Shown piece after piece: positions 15,524 through 23,125 of a stretch of 64,000 nucleotides of DNA. Each line of letters starts with the position of its first letter. The first letter of the stretch is position 1. The DNA is from Phycisphaeraceae bacterium (GTDB lineage Bacteria > Planctomycetota > Phycisphaerae > Phycisphaerales > Phycisphaeraceae), in assembly GCA_028277745.1 (NCBI GenBank), contig JANQFR010000064.1:1-64000 (forward strand), written 5' to 3'. A program made the position numbers and the translations under genes. Below the pieces are notes generated by a model. It worked only from the letters and a program-made list of their open reading frames with translations, was not told where the DNA came from and did not search any database.

Positions 15524-15874
15524 ATGTTCACCCGAATCGCTGCGGCGGCCAACCCGAACGGCGTCCTGCACATCACCTTCCCCCAAGGCCGTGCCGACGG
15601 CGTCGCCGTGCGCGAGCTCTACGAGGCCAGCATCGACGCCATCGACGGACACGACGCCCGGCTGCTCGTCGACTTCACCGGCGTCGACACCCTCAACTCC
15701 GGCATGCTCGGCATGCTCGTCACCGTCCGTAAGAAAACCCTCCAGAGCGGCGCGCAGCTCCACGTCGTCCTCCCCCAGCCCATGCTCATGCGGCAACTGG
15801 TCCTCACCAACCTCCACCACATCATCGCCGCCTTCGCCGACCGCGAGCACGCCCTCGACGCGTTCAAGGCTTAG
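15524..15874 (+). CDS. STAS-domain protein, third of three
   Basis: A 116-aa STAS domain: RLLVDFTGVDTLNSGMLGMLVTVRK matches the family pattern D-F-x-x-V-x-x-L-N-S-G, with Ser in the expected phosphorylation position. The C-terminal half (VLTNLHHIIAAFADREHALDAF) is the usual helix. It lies 77 bp from the divergent second STAS gene, so the three form a compact cluster on both strands. A copy of the 80-bp inverted repeat follows 24 bases after the stop codon. Confidence 0.8.
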   Translation: MFTRIAAAANPNGVLHITFPQGRADGVAVRELYEASIDAIDGHDARLLVDFTGVDTLNSGMLGMLVTVRKKTLQSGAQLHVVLPQPMLMRQLVLTNLHHIIAAFADREHALDAFKA

Positions 15875-15898
15875 GAAGCGTCCAATCAACTGGTGACC

Positions 15899-15974
15899 AA
15901 GCCGGCCCTGATCGCAGCGAAGGTCCGGATCAAGTCGAAACCCATCCGGACCTTCGCTCCGCTCAGGACCGGCT
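15899..15974. repeat. 80-bp-class inverted repeat, copy 1
   Basis: Arms AAGCCGGCCCTGATCGCAGC... (15899-15930) and ...GCTCAGGACCGGCTT (15943-15974), 32 bases each, meeting at AAGGTCCGGAT / ATCCGGACCTT around a 12-base loop. Other copies are at 32221-32300 and 49120-49199. Confidence 0.92.
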
Positions 15975-16001
15975 TCTCTCAACCTGGCAGCGCGCGTGCG
16001 A

Positions 16002-16007
16002 TATGAT
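16002..16007 (+). promoter_or_regulatory. -10 hexamer of the SMUG1-like gene (leaderless arrangement)
   Basis: TATGAT ends exactly 6 bases before the ATG at 16014. This favours 16014 over the GTG at 15996, which lies upstream of the hexamer. Confidence 0.6.
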
Positions 16008-16013
16008 GCCCCG

Positions 16014-16736
16014 ATGCCGACGGTTCAAGACCGATTGCTCGCCGCCGCGTCCGCGTTGCGCGACGCCGTGGACGGGATGCATTTCGCCGATCCGGTGACG
16101 TGTGTCTACAACCCGTTGCGTTACGCGTGGGCGATGCACGAGGCCTACATCAAACGGTTCGCGAAAGGACGCAGGCGGGTGCTGCTGGTGGGGATGAACC
16201 CCGGCCCGTGGGGGATGGCGCAGACCGGCGTCCCGTTCGGGGAGGTGGCCGCGGTCCGCGACTGGATGGGGCTGGACAAGCCGGTGGACAAACCGCCGCA
16301 CGAGCACCCCAAGCGCGTGGTGGAGGGGCTCGGCTGCAAGCGGTCGGAGGTGTCGGGCCGGCGGCTGTGGGGCTTGTTCGCCCAGCGGTTCGGGACGCCC
16401 CAGGCGTTTTTCAAGGAACACTTTGTGGCGAACTACTGCCCGCTGGTGTTCATGGAGCAGGGCGCGCGCAACCGGACGCCGGACAAGCTGCCCGCGGCGG
16501 AGCGTGAGCCGCTGGAGGCGGCGTGCGATGCGCACCTGCAGCAGGTCGTCGAGGCCCTGGCGCCGCGGTGGGTCGTCGGTGTGGGGGGCTTTGCGCGCAA
16601 GCGGGCCGAGGCGGCGCTGAACGGCGCCGGCGTCCGCTTCGGCACGGTGCTCCACCCCAGCCCGGCCAGCCCCGCCGCCAACCGCGGCTGGGCCGAGGCC
16701 GCCGCGAAACAACTCGCCGAGCAGGGGGTGTGGTAG
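16014..16736 (+). CDS. SMUG1-like uracil-DNA glycosylase
   Basis: A 240-aa single-strand-selective uracil-DNA glycosylase that removes uracil and oxidised uracils from DNA in base-excision repair. The catalytic motif GMNPGPWGMAQTGVPFGEV is the SMUG1 signature (GMNPG instead of GQDPY). The second motif HPSPASPAANRGW, with the catalytic-loop His, is at residues about 211-223. Length matches bacterial and animal SMUG1. The ATG at 16014 is favoured by the -10 hexamer. The gene stands alone; a long A/T-rich hairpin begins 4 bases after its stop. Confidence 0.92.
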   Translation: MPTVQDRLLAAASALRDAVDGMHFADPVTCVYNPLRYAWAMHEAYIKRFAKGRRRVLLVGMNPGPWGMAQTGVPFGEVAAVRDWMGLDKPVDKPPHEHPKRVVEGLGCKRSEVSGRRLWGLFAQRFGTPQAFFKEHFVANYCPLVFMEQGARNRTPDKLPAAEREPLEAACDAHLQQVVEALAPRWVVGVGGFARKRAEAALNGAGVRFGTVLHPSPASPAANRGWAEAAAKQLAEQGVW

Positions 16737-16740
16737 AGTG

Positions 16741-16873
16741 AAAAGCAGGAAATTTAAAAAGCAGGAAAACAGGAAATGAAGAAAGGCGGGAACCCGCGTC
16801 CTGCCGCCTACTGTGTATCCAGAAGTTTCTCTTAATTTCCTGTTTTCCTGCTTTCTGTATTTCCTGCTTTTCT
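16741..16873. repeat. GCAGGAAA-family long hairpin, copy 1
   Basis: 38-base arms at 16741-16778 and 16836-16873 pair with only 3 mismatches, around a 57-base loop. The arms consist of degenerate repeats of the word AGCAGGAAA. It fills the gap between SMUG1 and the Trm112-like gene. The related element is at 63231-63376. Confidence 0.9.
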
Positions 16874-16893
16874 CCTCCCACGAATGGACCCCC

Positions 16894-17121
16894 ATGCCCA
16901 CCCCCCCCATCCCGCCGGATGTGCTTGAGATGATGCTTTGCCCGCTGACGCGGTCGCGCCTGAGGCAGGAGGGCGACGAGCTGGTGGCCGAGGTCGGCGG
17001 GCTGCGCTACCCGATCCGGGAAGGGATCCCGATCCTGCTGATCGACGAGGCGAAGCTGCCCGACGGGGTCGCGTCGCTGGAGGCGTTCAAGGAGCGGTTC
17101 GCGGATCGGATCCCCGAGTGA
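16894..17121 (+). CDS. Trm112/YcaR-family small protein (UPF0434)
   Basis: A 75-aa protein of the Trm112p-like family: LEMMLCPLTRSRLRQEGDEL, then GLRYPIREGIPILLIDEA. The bacterial version usually has a C-P-x-C zinc knuckle; here only one Cys (CPLTRS) remains, so zinc binding is doubtful. Relatives act as activators of methyltransferases, but the partner here is unknown. The ATG at 16894 follows the right arm of the long hairpin by 20 bases. Its end overlaps the convergent glycosyltransferase gene by 35 bases. Confidence 0.85.
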   Translation: MPTPPIPPDVLEMMLCPLTRSRLRQEGDELVAEVGGLRYPIREGIPILLIDEAKLPDGVASLEAFKERFADRIPE

Positions 17122-18247
17122 TCCGGCCGCGCCGCAGCACTAGATAACCCGCGAACCCCGCCGCCGCCAACGGCGCCAGCCAGACCGCCGGCTCGTGGAT
17201 CAGCTTGCCGATCTCGAAGCTGCCCGCCATGGCGACCAGCATCAGCGTGAGCAGCGTCGCGGCGGCCCGGCGCCGTTCGATCAGCCACGCCGCGGCGGCG
17301 TAGGCGGCGACGGCGGGCGCGACGATCACGTAGCCGTTGTTCTCCGTCCGCGGGTTGAACAGCATCAGGTACGCCGCCGCGACCGCGAAGACGAACAGGG
17401 CCTCGCGCTTCGGCGACAGCCCCCGCCGGGCCCAGAGGCACAGGCCCAACGCGGCGGCGGCGGCGAGCAGGCGGGTGAGGGTCTGCGTCGAGCGGCTCGC
17501 CTCGACCCCGAACGCGCGCAGGGCGCCGAACACATCGGCGAATTTGTCCCACAGGTCCGGCCGCGTCGGGCCGGAGGCGATCCGCATCACCTCGATCGCC
17601 GCGCCGTATTGCTCGATGACGTAACCCGGCCGGGCGGCGAGAAACGGCAGCAGCGCCGCGACCGCCAGCCCGATCAACACCCGCCAGATCAGCCGCGGGT
17701 GCAGCGCCATCATCAGCATCGCCAACGCCAGCGCCTGCGGCTTGAGCGCGACCGCCAGCGACAGCCAGGCCGCGCACCACCACCACCGTTGCCGGCCCAG
17801 GTCCGCGGCGGCGAACATCATCACGCCCGCCAACACGAGATTGAGCTGGCCGTTACGCGCGCTCGACAGCGCGCAGGGGATCGCCATCAGCGTCATCAGT
17901 GGAAACAGCTCGACCCCGCCCCCAAGCCTTGCCAGCCGCCGCACGCCCAGCGCCAGCACCCCGATGCTGATCATCCGCCAGAGGGATTCGCCGATTGGCC
18001 GCGGCAGGTGGGCGACCGGGCCGTACAGCACGGCGAACGGCGGCAGGTAGACGAACCCCGTGCCGTCCTCGCTGCCGGCGTAAACCTCACCGCCGCTGTA
18101 CCACGCGACGGCGCCGTCCCGGTAGCTGGTGGTGACGGTGCGCTGGTAATCCGTCACGACCCCGTAGATCACGATGACGACCGCGAACCCGGCCCACACG
18201 AACCAGGCGTTGCGCACGTCGATCGGTTTGGTCAGGGTCCACGCCAC
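17087..18247 (-). CDS. Polyprenyl-phosphate glycosyltransferase-like membrane protein (GT87/DUF2029)
   Basis: A 386-aa polytopic protein with about nine to ten hydrophobic helices. The pattern fits the GT87/DUF2029 alpha-mannosyltransferase-like family: early YLPPFAVLYGPVAHLP, then ARNGQLNLVLAGVMMFA (the family's G-Q-x-N motif), a periplasmic loop, and NPRTENNGYVIVAPA near residue 318. These enzymes take sugars from lipid carriers to glycans or glycoproteins; the acceptor here is unknown. The start is GTG with a TACGAT hexamer 10 bases upstream. It is followed on the same strand, 21 bases upstream in position, by the GGDEF gene. Confidence 0.75.
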   Translation of the reverse strand: MAWTLTKPIDVRNAWFVWAGFAVVIVIYGVVTDYQRTVTTSYRDGAVAWYSGGEVYAGSEDGTGFVYLPPFAVLYGPVAHLPRPIGESLWRMISIGVLALGVRRLARLGGGVELFPLMTLMAIPCALSSARNGQLNLVLAGVMMFAAADLGRQRWWWCAAWLSLAVALKPQALALAMLMMALHPRLIWRVLIGLAVAALLPFLAARPGYVIEQYGAAIEVMRIASGPTRPDLWDKFADVFGALRAFGVEASRSTQTLTRLLAAAAALGLCLWARRGLSPKREALFVFAVAAAYLMLFNPRTENNGYVIVAPAVAAYAAAAWLIERRRAAATLLTLMLVAMAGSFEIGKLIHEPAVWLAPLAAAGFAGYLVLRRGRITRGSDPRTAP

Positions 18248-18268
18248 GACGGCGCGAATCGTAGCAGG

Positions 18269-19192
18269 TCAGGCGGCGGGCGCCCGTCGATCATCATCGG
18301 GCAGCGCACACACCGTGCGGCCCTTGCCCGCGTTCTTGGCGGTGTAAAGGTACTCATCGGCCTTGCTCATCAGCTCGGCGCCGGTGTGGCACGCGTCTAC
18401 GTGCATCGAGGCGATGCCGATGGACAGGTCGGGGGACAGGCCGCTGTCGCCCAGCACCGTGCGGGACTGGCGGCGGAAGTGGGCGCGGGTCTGGTCGGCG
18501 AAGTCCGCGGCGCGGCGGAGCGTCGCGCCGGGCATGAGCACCACAAACTCATCCCCGCCCAGGCGGATCGCCAGGTCGTCGCCCCGCGTGCCCGACTGCA
18601 GCAGCGTGGCCAGCAGTTCCAGCATCTCATCGCCGACCGCGTGGCCCAGCGTGTCGTTGACCGCCTTGAAGTCGTCCATGTCGGCCATGAGGCAGATCAG
18701 CTCGTCGCCCGCCGCGGCGGTGGCTTCGACCAGGGGCTCGAGGTTCTTGGTCAGCGCGCGGCGGTTGCCCAGGCCGGTGAGGTGGTCGCGCATGGCCTGA
18801 AGCTCCAGGTGCGAACACGCGCGGCGGGTGGCGGCCTTGACCCGGGCGTCGAGGGTGCGGCGGATCTGCTGCGCATCGTGGTGATTGCGGATCGCGGCCG
18901 AGCTGATGCAGTGGATCGCGCGGGCGATGCGTCCGATCTCGTCGCGGCGATGCACCGGCAGGTTGCGCAGCGCAAACGGCGCCGCCGACCGCGCCTGAAC
19001 GTCCAGCCAGTGCGCCAGCCGGTCGTAGGGCGCGATCACCCAGGCCTGGCCCAGCAGGGTCAACGCCGCGCTGAGCACCGCCAGCCCCGCGAGGATCACC
19101 CAGACCATGCCGCCCGACCGCGCGGCGGCCAGCCCGATCAGCACGCCGCTCACCGCGGCGATGGCGATCAACAGCACCACCTTCGTCCGCAT
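18269..19192 (-). CDS. Membrane-bound diguanylate cyclase (GGDEF)
   Basis: A 307-aa protein with two N-terminal transmembrane helices (about residues 3-25 and 27-48), a HAMP-like linker (about 50-100, with RNLPVHRRDEIGRIARAI) and a C-terminal GGDEF domain. The active-site loop is intact (RLGGDEFV) and an RGDD five residues before it is a proper inhibitory I-site, so the enzyme should make cyclic di-GMP under product inhibition. The ATG at 19192 was chosen because it puts a basic residue pair directly before the first helix; a GTG 29 codons upstream is also possible. The PilZ protein at 461-1636 is a possible effector. Confidence 0.9.
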   Translation of the reverse strand: MRTKVVLLIAIAAVSGVLIGLAAARSGGMVWVILAGLAVLSAALTLLGQAWVIAPYDRLAHWLDVQARSAAPFALRNLPVHRRDEIGRIARAIHCISSAAIRNHHDAQQIRRTLDARVKAATRRACSHLELQAMRDHLTGLGNRRALTKNLEPLVEATAAAGDELICLMADMDDFKAVNDTLGHAVGDEMLELLATLLQSGTRGDDLAIRLGGDEFVVLMPGATLRRAADFADQTRAHFRRQSRTVLGDSGLSPDLSIGIASMHVDACHTGAELMSKADEYLYTAKNAGKGRTVCALPDDDRRAPAA

Positions 19193-19399
19193 GGGGCTCT
19201 CGTCCCAGGCGCGGGGCGGGGCCGGCGTTGCCGCGGTTGTTCGGGTGACCTCTTTCACGTTGATCACATCGGCCCGCACGCCCGGCGGCTTGCGGCGCAG
19301 ACGCCGCGGAACGCCGATTCCCCGCCCACGAAACGGTCAAGCAAGCCTGGTCGGCCCGGGGACCGGCGGAAGCGGCGACGGTTGTGCGGGTGGCGCAGG

Positions 19400-20251
19400 T
19401 TATGTGGCCGTAAACGGCGGCTTGGACACGTCGGCGGCGTACTCGATCCGCTCGATCCGCGTGGCCCGGCCTGACGGCTCGTCGATGTCCACCACCACGC
19501 CGCTGACCCGCGGGTCGCCGTCGGCCACGTCGAACGGGGCGGGCATGGCGGTGGTCATGTGCTTGAGCACGCGGTCGACCCGCCGGCCCAGCACCGAGTC
19601 GACCGAGCCGCACATCCCCAGGTCGGTGATGTACGCCGTGCCCGGCACGCCGTCGGCCGAGCCGGGCACGCCCGCGGGCAGGATGCGGGCGTCGGCCGTG
19701 GGGACGTGGGTGTGGGTGCCGAACACGACCGCCGCCTTGCCGTTGAACCGCCACCCCATCGCCGCCTTCTCGCTCGTGGCCTCGGCGTGCACCTCCAGCA
19801 CCAGGATCGGGCTGGGCTCGGGCAGCTCGCTCATCACCGCCTCGACGCAGGCGAACGGGTCGTCCGCGGGGAGGTGGTTCATGAACAGCCGGCCGAGCAC
19901 GGTGACCACGTACACGTCGCGTTTGCCGGGGATCGGCAGCTTCATCCACCGGCTGCCCGCGGCGCCCGCGGGCAGGTTGGCTGGGCGGATGATGTTCGGT
20001 TCGCTCTCGAGGGTGTGGGCGATCTGCTGTTTTTTATAGACATGGTCGCCGAGGGTGAACGCGTCGACGCCGGCCCGGCTGAGTTTCTGGTAAAGCTCGG
20101 GGGTGAGCCCCGCGCCGTTGGCGGCGTTCTCGGCGTTGGCAAGGATCAGGTCGGGCTCGTGCCGCTGCCGCAGGATCGGCACGGCCTGCGCCACCGCCTG
20201 CCGGCCGGGCGTGCCGACGATGTCGCCGAGGATGATCAGCCGGATCGGCAT
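19400..20251 (-). CDS. YmdB-family metallophosphoesterase
   Basis: A 283-aa calcineurin-like phosphoesterase of the YmdB/TIGR00282 family, which hydrolyses 2',3'-cyclic nucleotides in Bacillus. Motifs: LGDIVGTPGR, NAENAANGAGLT, LEVHAEATSEKAAMGW and VFGTHTHVPTAD, followed by YITDLGMCG. The usual G-N-H metal motif reads TLGDHVYKK (Asp in place of Asn), which deserves attention because this Asn normally binds phosphate. TACCCT ends 6 bases before the ATG. It is divergent from nrdR across a palindrome. Confidence 0.88.
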   Translation of the reverse strand: MPIRLIILGDIVGTPGRQAVAQAVPILRQRHEPDLILANAENAANGAGLTPELYQKLSRAGVDAFTLGDHVYKKQQIAHTLESEPNIIRPANLPAGAAGSRWMKLPIPGKRDVYVVTVLGRLFMNHLPADDPFACVEAVMSELPEPSPILVLEVHAEATSEKAAMGWRFNGKAAVVFGTHTHVPTADARILPAGVPGSADGVPGTAYITDLGMCGSVDSVLGRRVDRVLKHMTTAMPAPFDVADGDPRVSGVVVDIDEPSGRATRIERIEYAADVSKPPFTAT

Positions 20252-20257
20252 CGCGCT

Positions 20258-20263
20258 AGGGTA
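20258..20263 (-). promoter_or_regulatory. -10 hexamer of the YmdB-like gene (leaderless arrangement)
   Basis: TACCCT on the minus strand ends 6 bases before the ATG at 20251. Confidence 0.45.
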
Positions 20264-20302
20264 ACGGGTTTTTAAGCGTCCGGGGTCGAAGCGGATATGC
20301 TA

Positions 20303-20332
20303 GAAGCCCGGGGATGGCATTCCCCGGGCTTC
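20303..20332. repeat. GAAGCCCGGGGAT palindrome upstream of nrdR
   Basis: GAAGCCCGGGGA-TGGCAT-TCCCCGGGCTTC, with 12-base perfect arms. The same arms occur at 35856-35885. It lies 22 bases before the nrdR start, so it will be in the nrdR leader if transcription begins upstream. Confidence 0.88.
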
Positions 20333-20354
20333 TTGACGCGAGACCTGGAATCCG

Positions 20355-20849
20355 ATGCGCTGCCCCTTCTGCTACGACAACAACGACAAGGTGATCGACT
20401 CCCGCGCCGCCGACGGGGGGAAGGTTATCCGTCGTCGCCGGCAGTGCCTGGCGTGCGGCAAGCGGTTCACCACCCGCGAGATGGTGGACGACAATGTCCG
20501 CCTGACCGTGATCAAGAAGGACGGCTCGCGTATGCCGTATGAGCGGGTGAAGGTGGTCAAGGGGCTGGAGGCGGCGCTCTACAAGCGCACCGTCTCGGCG
20601 CTGCAGGTGTCGCAGCTGGTGGACGAGGTCGAGGAGGACCTGTTCCGGCGGGGCGACAAGGAGATCCCGTCGCTGGACATCGGCCGGCTGGTCGCGGGTA
20701 AGCTGCGGCAGCTCGACGCGGTGGCGTACCTGCGGTTCGCCAGCGTGTATCTGGACCTGAAGGACGTGGATGACCTGATCGCCGAGGCCGAGGACGTCAA
20801 GGCCAGCACCCCCCCGCCCCCCGGGCCCGACCAGGGCGCTCTGTTTTGA
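20355..20849 (+). CDS. nrdR: Transcriptional repressor NrdR
   Basis: A 164-aa regulator of ribonucleotide reductase genes. The N-terminal zinc ribbon (MRCPFCYDN...CLACGKRFTTRE) binds the NrdR box, and the ATP-cone (about residues 49-139, with VIKKDGSRMPYERVK, SLDIGRLVAGKLRQLD and YLRFASVYLDLKD) senses ATP/dATP. The C-terminal tail is Pro-rich and slightly longer than average. No NrdR box or reductase gene is seen in the window. The palindrome at 20303-20332 stands directly before it. Confidence 0.97.
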   Translation: MRCPFCYDNNDKVIDSRAADGGKVIRRRRQCLACGKRFTTREMVDDNVRLTVIKKDGSRMPYERVKVVKGLEAALYKRTVSALQVSQLVDEVEEDLFRRGDKEIPSLDIGRLVAGKLRQLDAVAYLRFASVYLDLKDVDDLIAEAEDVKASTPPPPGPDQGALF

Positions 20850-20853
20850 ATCC

Positions 20854-20870
20854 GACCCTCGGGTCTTTTA
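20854..20870 (+). terminator. Weak terminator after nrdR
   Basis: GACC-CTCG-GGTC followed by TTTT lies five bases after the nrdR stop. The stem is only four base pairs, so it is weak. Confidence 0.3.
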
Positions 20871-21031
20871 ACGCATCCCTGTTAACCGCGGGGCCCGCCC
20901 CGTGTTCAGACGCCCGGAAAAGGGCGTTGGCGGATTTTCATTGGTCCCCGCCTCGCCGCGCGTTACGATAATTGTGCTCGCACGTCTGGATGTTTCGACT
21001 TCGCTTTTTCCCCTGTTTCAAGGAGTCGACC

Positions 21032-21472
21032 ATGCCCAAAGTCTGTCATGTCCTGTCGCGCAAGGGCTCGCATGTCCTGACCATCAGCCCCAACGCGACA
21101 GTCCTCGACGCCGCCCTGCTCATGAACGAGCACAAGGTCGGCGCCCTTGTCGTCACCCAGGCCAACCGGGTCGTCGGCATCGTCACCGAACGGGACGTCC
21201 TGCAACGCGTCGTCGCCCAGCGGCTCGACCCCGCCCAGGCCCGTATCGCCAACGTGATGACCGTCGATGTCATCTGCTGTGAACCCGACTGCAGCCTCGA
21301 CGATGCGCGGAACATCTTCATGTCCCGACGCGTCCGCCACCTGCCCATTGTCGACCCGCGCGGCGCCCTGGTCGGCATGGTCTCCATCGGCGACGTCAAC
21401 GCCCACGATCTCAACGGCGCCCAGCGAACCATCCACTACCTGCACGAGTACTTATACGGACAGCAGCAATAG
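21032..21472 (+). CDS. Tandem CBS-domain protein
   Basis: A 146-aa protein made of two CBS motifs (about residues 7-65 and 73-130). The first carries VGALVVTQANRVVGIVTERDVLQ, the second VRHLPIVDPRGALVGMVSIGDV, which is a complete Bateman module able to bind adenine nucleotides. It is not fused to a catalytic domain, so it may regulate a partner in trans. AAGGAG at 21020-21025, 6 bases before the ATG, fixes this start against a longer frame beginning at 20972. No partner gene is obvious nearby. Confidence 0.9.
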   Translation: MPKVCHVLSRKGSHVLTISPNATVLDAALLMNEHKVGALVVTQANRVVGIVTERDVLQRVVAQRLDPAQARIANVMTVDVICCEPDCSLDDARNIFMSRRVRHLPIVDPRGALVGMVSIGDVNAHDLNGAQRTIHYLHEYLYGQQQ

Positions 21473-21646
21473 CCCGCCGACCGACCCGCCCGCCGCGGGT
21501 CGGCGCCACCCACCGGCCGCCGCCCACGCGGCGATTCACCGCAGCCTCTTTCATGTACGCAGGCGCGACCCCGGGTGACGCCGACCCTTGGCGGGCGGTT
21601 TCTTTCCTCCCGCTTTTGCCATCGCCCCCGCGCCCGCCGATGATGC

Positions 21647-23125
21647 ATGGGCATGGATCGACCCCCACGCATCTCACTGGCGACGCTGGTTGACCTCTCG
21701 GCCCAGACCGCCCGCGACAAGGCCATTGCCGACCTCGACCTGCGCCGACGCGATCGCGCGATCGGACAGAGGCTCCAACGCCTGCGCGACCGGCCCGCCA
21801 TGCAGATCGCCGCGTGGCTCGACCGGGTTGATCACGGGAGCGACCCGATGCCGGGCCCCGGCGTCGCGCGGGCGTCGGGCTGGGCCGCGGCGCTGCTCGG
21901 GCTCATCGGCTTCGGCCTGGGCTGGGGCTCGGCGGTCGGCGTGTTCTGGTACGACGGCACGCACCCGGTCAACATCATCGCCGTGCTCGCGGCCTACGTC
22001 GCGCTGCCGCTGCTGCTGCTGATCCCCACCGGCGCGGCGATGCTGCCGCTGGGCCCGGCCGCCGCTTCCGCGCTGCGCACGCTCAGCCCCGGCCGGCTGC
22101 TCGGGGTGATCGCACGCCGCCTGCCGATGGAGCAGCGCGAGCCCCTCGAAGACGTGCTGGGGCACGTCGCCGCCCACGGGGCGGCGTTCGGCAAGGTGCA
22201 GAAGTGGCTCGTGCTCGCCGCCGCCCAGGCGTTCGCCGTCGCGTTCTTCGCCGGCGCCCTGCTCGGCGCGCTGCGCCTGATCGTCTTCAGCGACCTCGCG
22301 TTCGGCTGGAGCACGACCCTCCAGGTCGACCCGCCGCAGATGACCACCCTCGTCAACACGCTGGCCTGGCCATGGGGCGCCTGGTGGAGCGACGCGAAGC
22401 CCAACAGCGAGCTTGTGGCGTTGACGCGTTACTTCCGGGCCGCTCCTGAATTGCCCGATGACGCCGCGGCGCTGGGGCAGTGGTGGCCTTTTCTGATCGC
22501 GTGCATGGTGAGTTACGCGCTGCTGCCGCGGGTGGTGCTGTTCGCCCTGTCGGTGACGCTGCTGCAGCGGTCGTTGAACGAGGCCATCGAACACGCCCCG
22601 GGCGCGGCCCGGCTGCTCGACCGCCTGAATCACGAGCTGATCGAGACCCGCGGCGAGGGTGACGAGCCGGCCGAAGCCCAGCCCGAGGCCGGACAAAGCG
22701 CGCCGCTGGACACGCGCCAAGTGTCGGCCGTGATCAACTGGTCCTCGTTCCCGGCGGAGGACGACCGTCTCAGCCGACAGTTCGGCGCCACGGTGCAGCA
22801 CGCCGGCGGGGCCGCGACGCTGGAGGAGGATGAACGTGTGGCCGCCCAGGCCGCCGACGCCGTGCGCGCCGGCGGCGGGGCGATCCTGATCGTGGTCAAG
22901 GCGTGGGAGCCGCCGACGATGGAGCTGGCGGATTTCGCGCAGGACCTGCGGCAAGCCGTGGGGCAGGGCGTCTCGATCGTGGTGGTCCCCGCCGGCGAGG
23001 AGCTGACGCCCGCCGAGCCCGGCCAGGTCGACCAGTGGCGCCGCGCGCTGGCCCGGCAGGGCGACCCGTGGCTGAGCGTTGCGCTATCACCCCCCTCCGC
23101 GTCGACGGAGGCGCCCGATGGCTAA
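21647..23125 (+). CDS. DUF2868 membrane protein, partner of a DUF3482 GTPase
   Basis: A 492-aa protein with four or five hydrophobic helices (about residues 78-110, 115-135, 190-220 and 285-305) and a C-terminal soluble domain that looks Rossmann-like (VINWSSFPAEDD, then GGGAILIVVKAWEPPTMELADF). This matches the DUF2868 family, whose genes commonly sit beside DUF3482 GTPases, as here. The stop overlaps the next ATG by 8 bases, which shows coupled translation. The function is not established; the pair is a plausible membrane-linked GTPase complex. The 174-base gap before it shows no gene. Confidence 0.8.
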   Translation: MGMDRPPRISLATLVDLSAQTARDKAIADLDLRRRDRAIGQRLQRLRDRPAMQIAAWLDRVDHGSDPMPGPGVARASGWAAALLGLIGFGLGWGSAVGVFWYDGTHPVNIIAVLAAYVALPLLLLIPTGAAMLPLGPAAASALRTLSPGRLLGVIARRLPMEQREPLEDVLGHVAAHGAAFGKVQKWLVLAAAQAFAVAFFAGALLGALRLIVFSDLAFGWSTTLQVDPPQMTTLVNTLAWPWGAWWSDAKPNSELVALTRYFRAAPELPDDAAALGQWWPFLIACMVSYALLPRVVLFALSVTLLQRSLNEAIEHAPGAARLLDRLNHELIETRGEGDEPAEAQPEAGQSAPLDTRQVSAVINWSSFPAEDDRLSRQFGATVQHAGGAATLEEDERVAAQAADAVRAGGGAILIVVKAWEPPTMELADFAQDLRQAVGQGVSIVVVPAGEELTPAEPGQVDQWRRALARQGDPWLSVALSPPSASTEAPDG

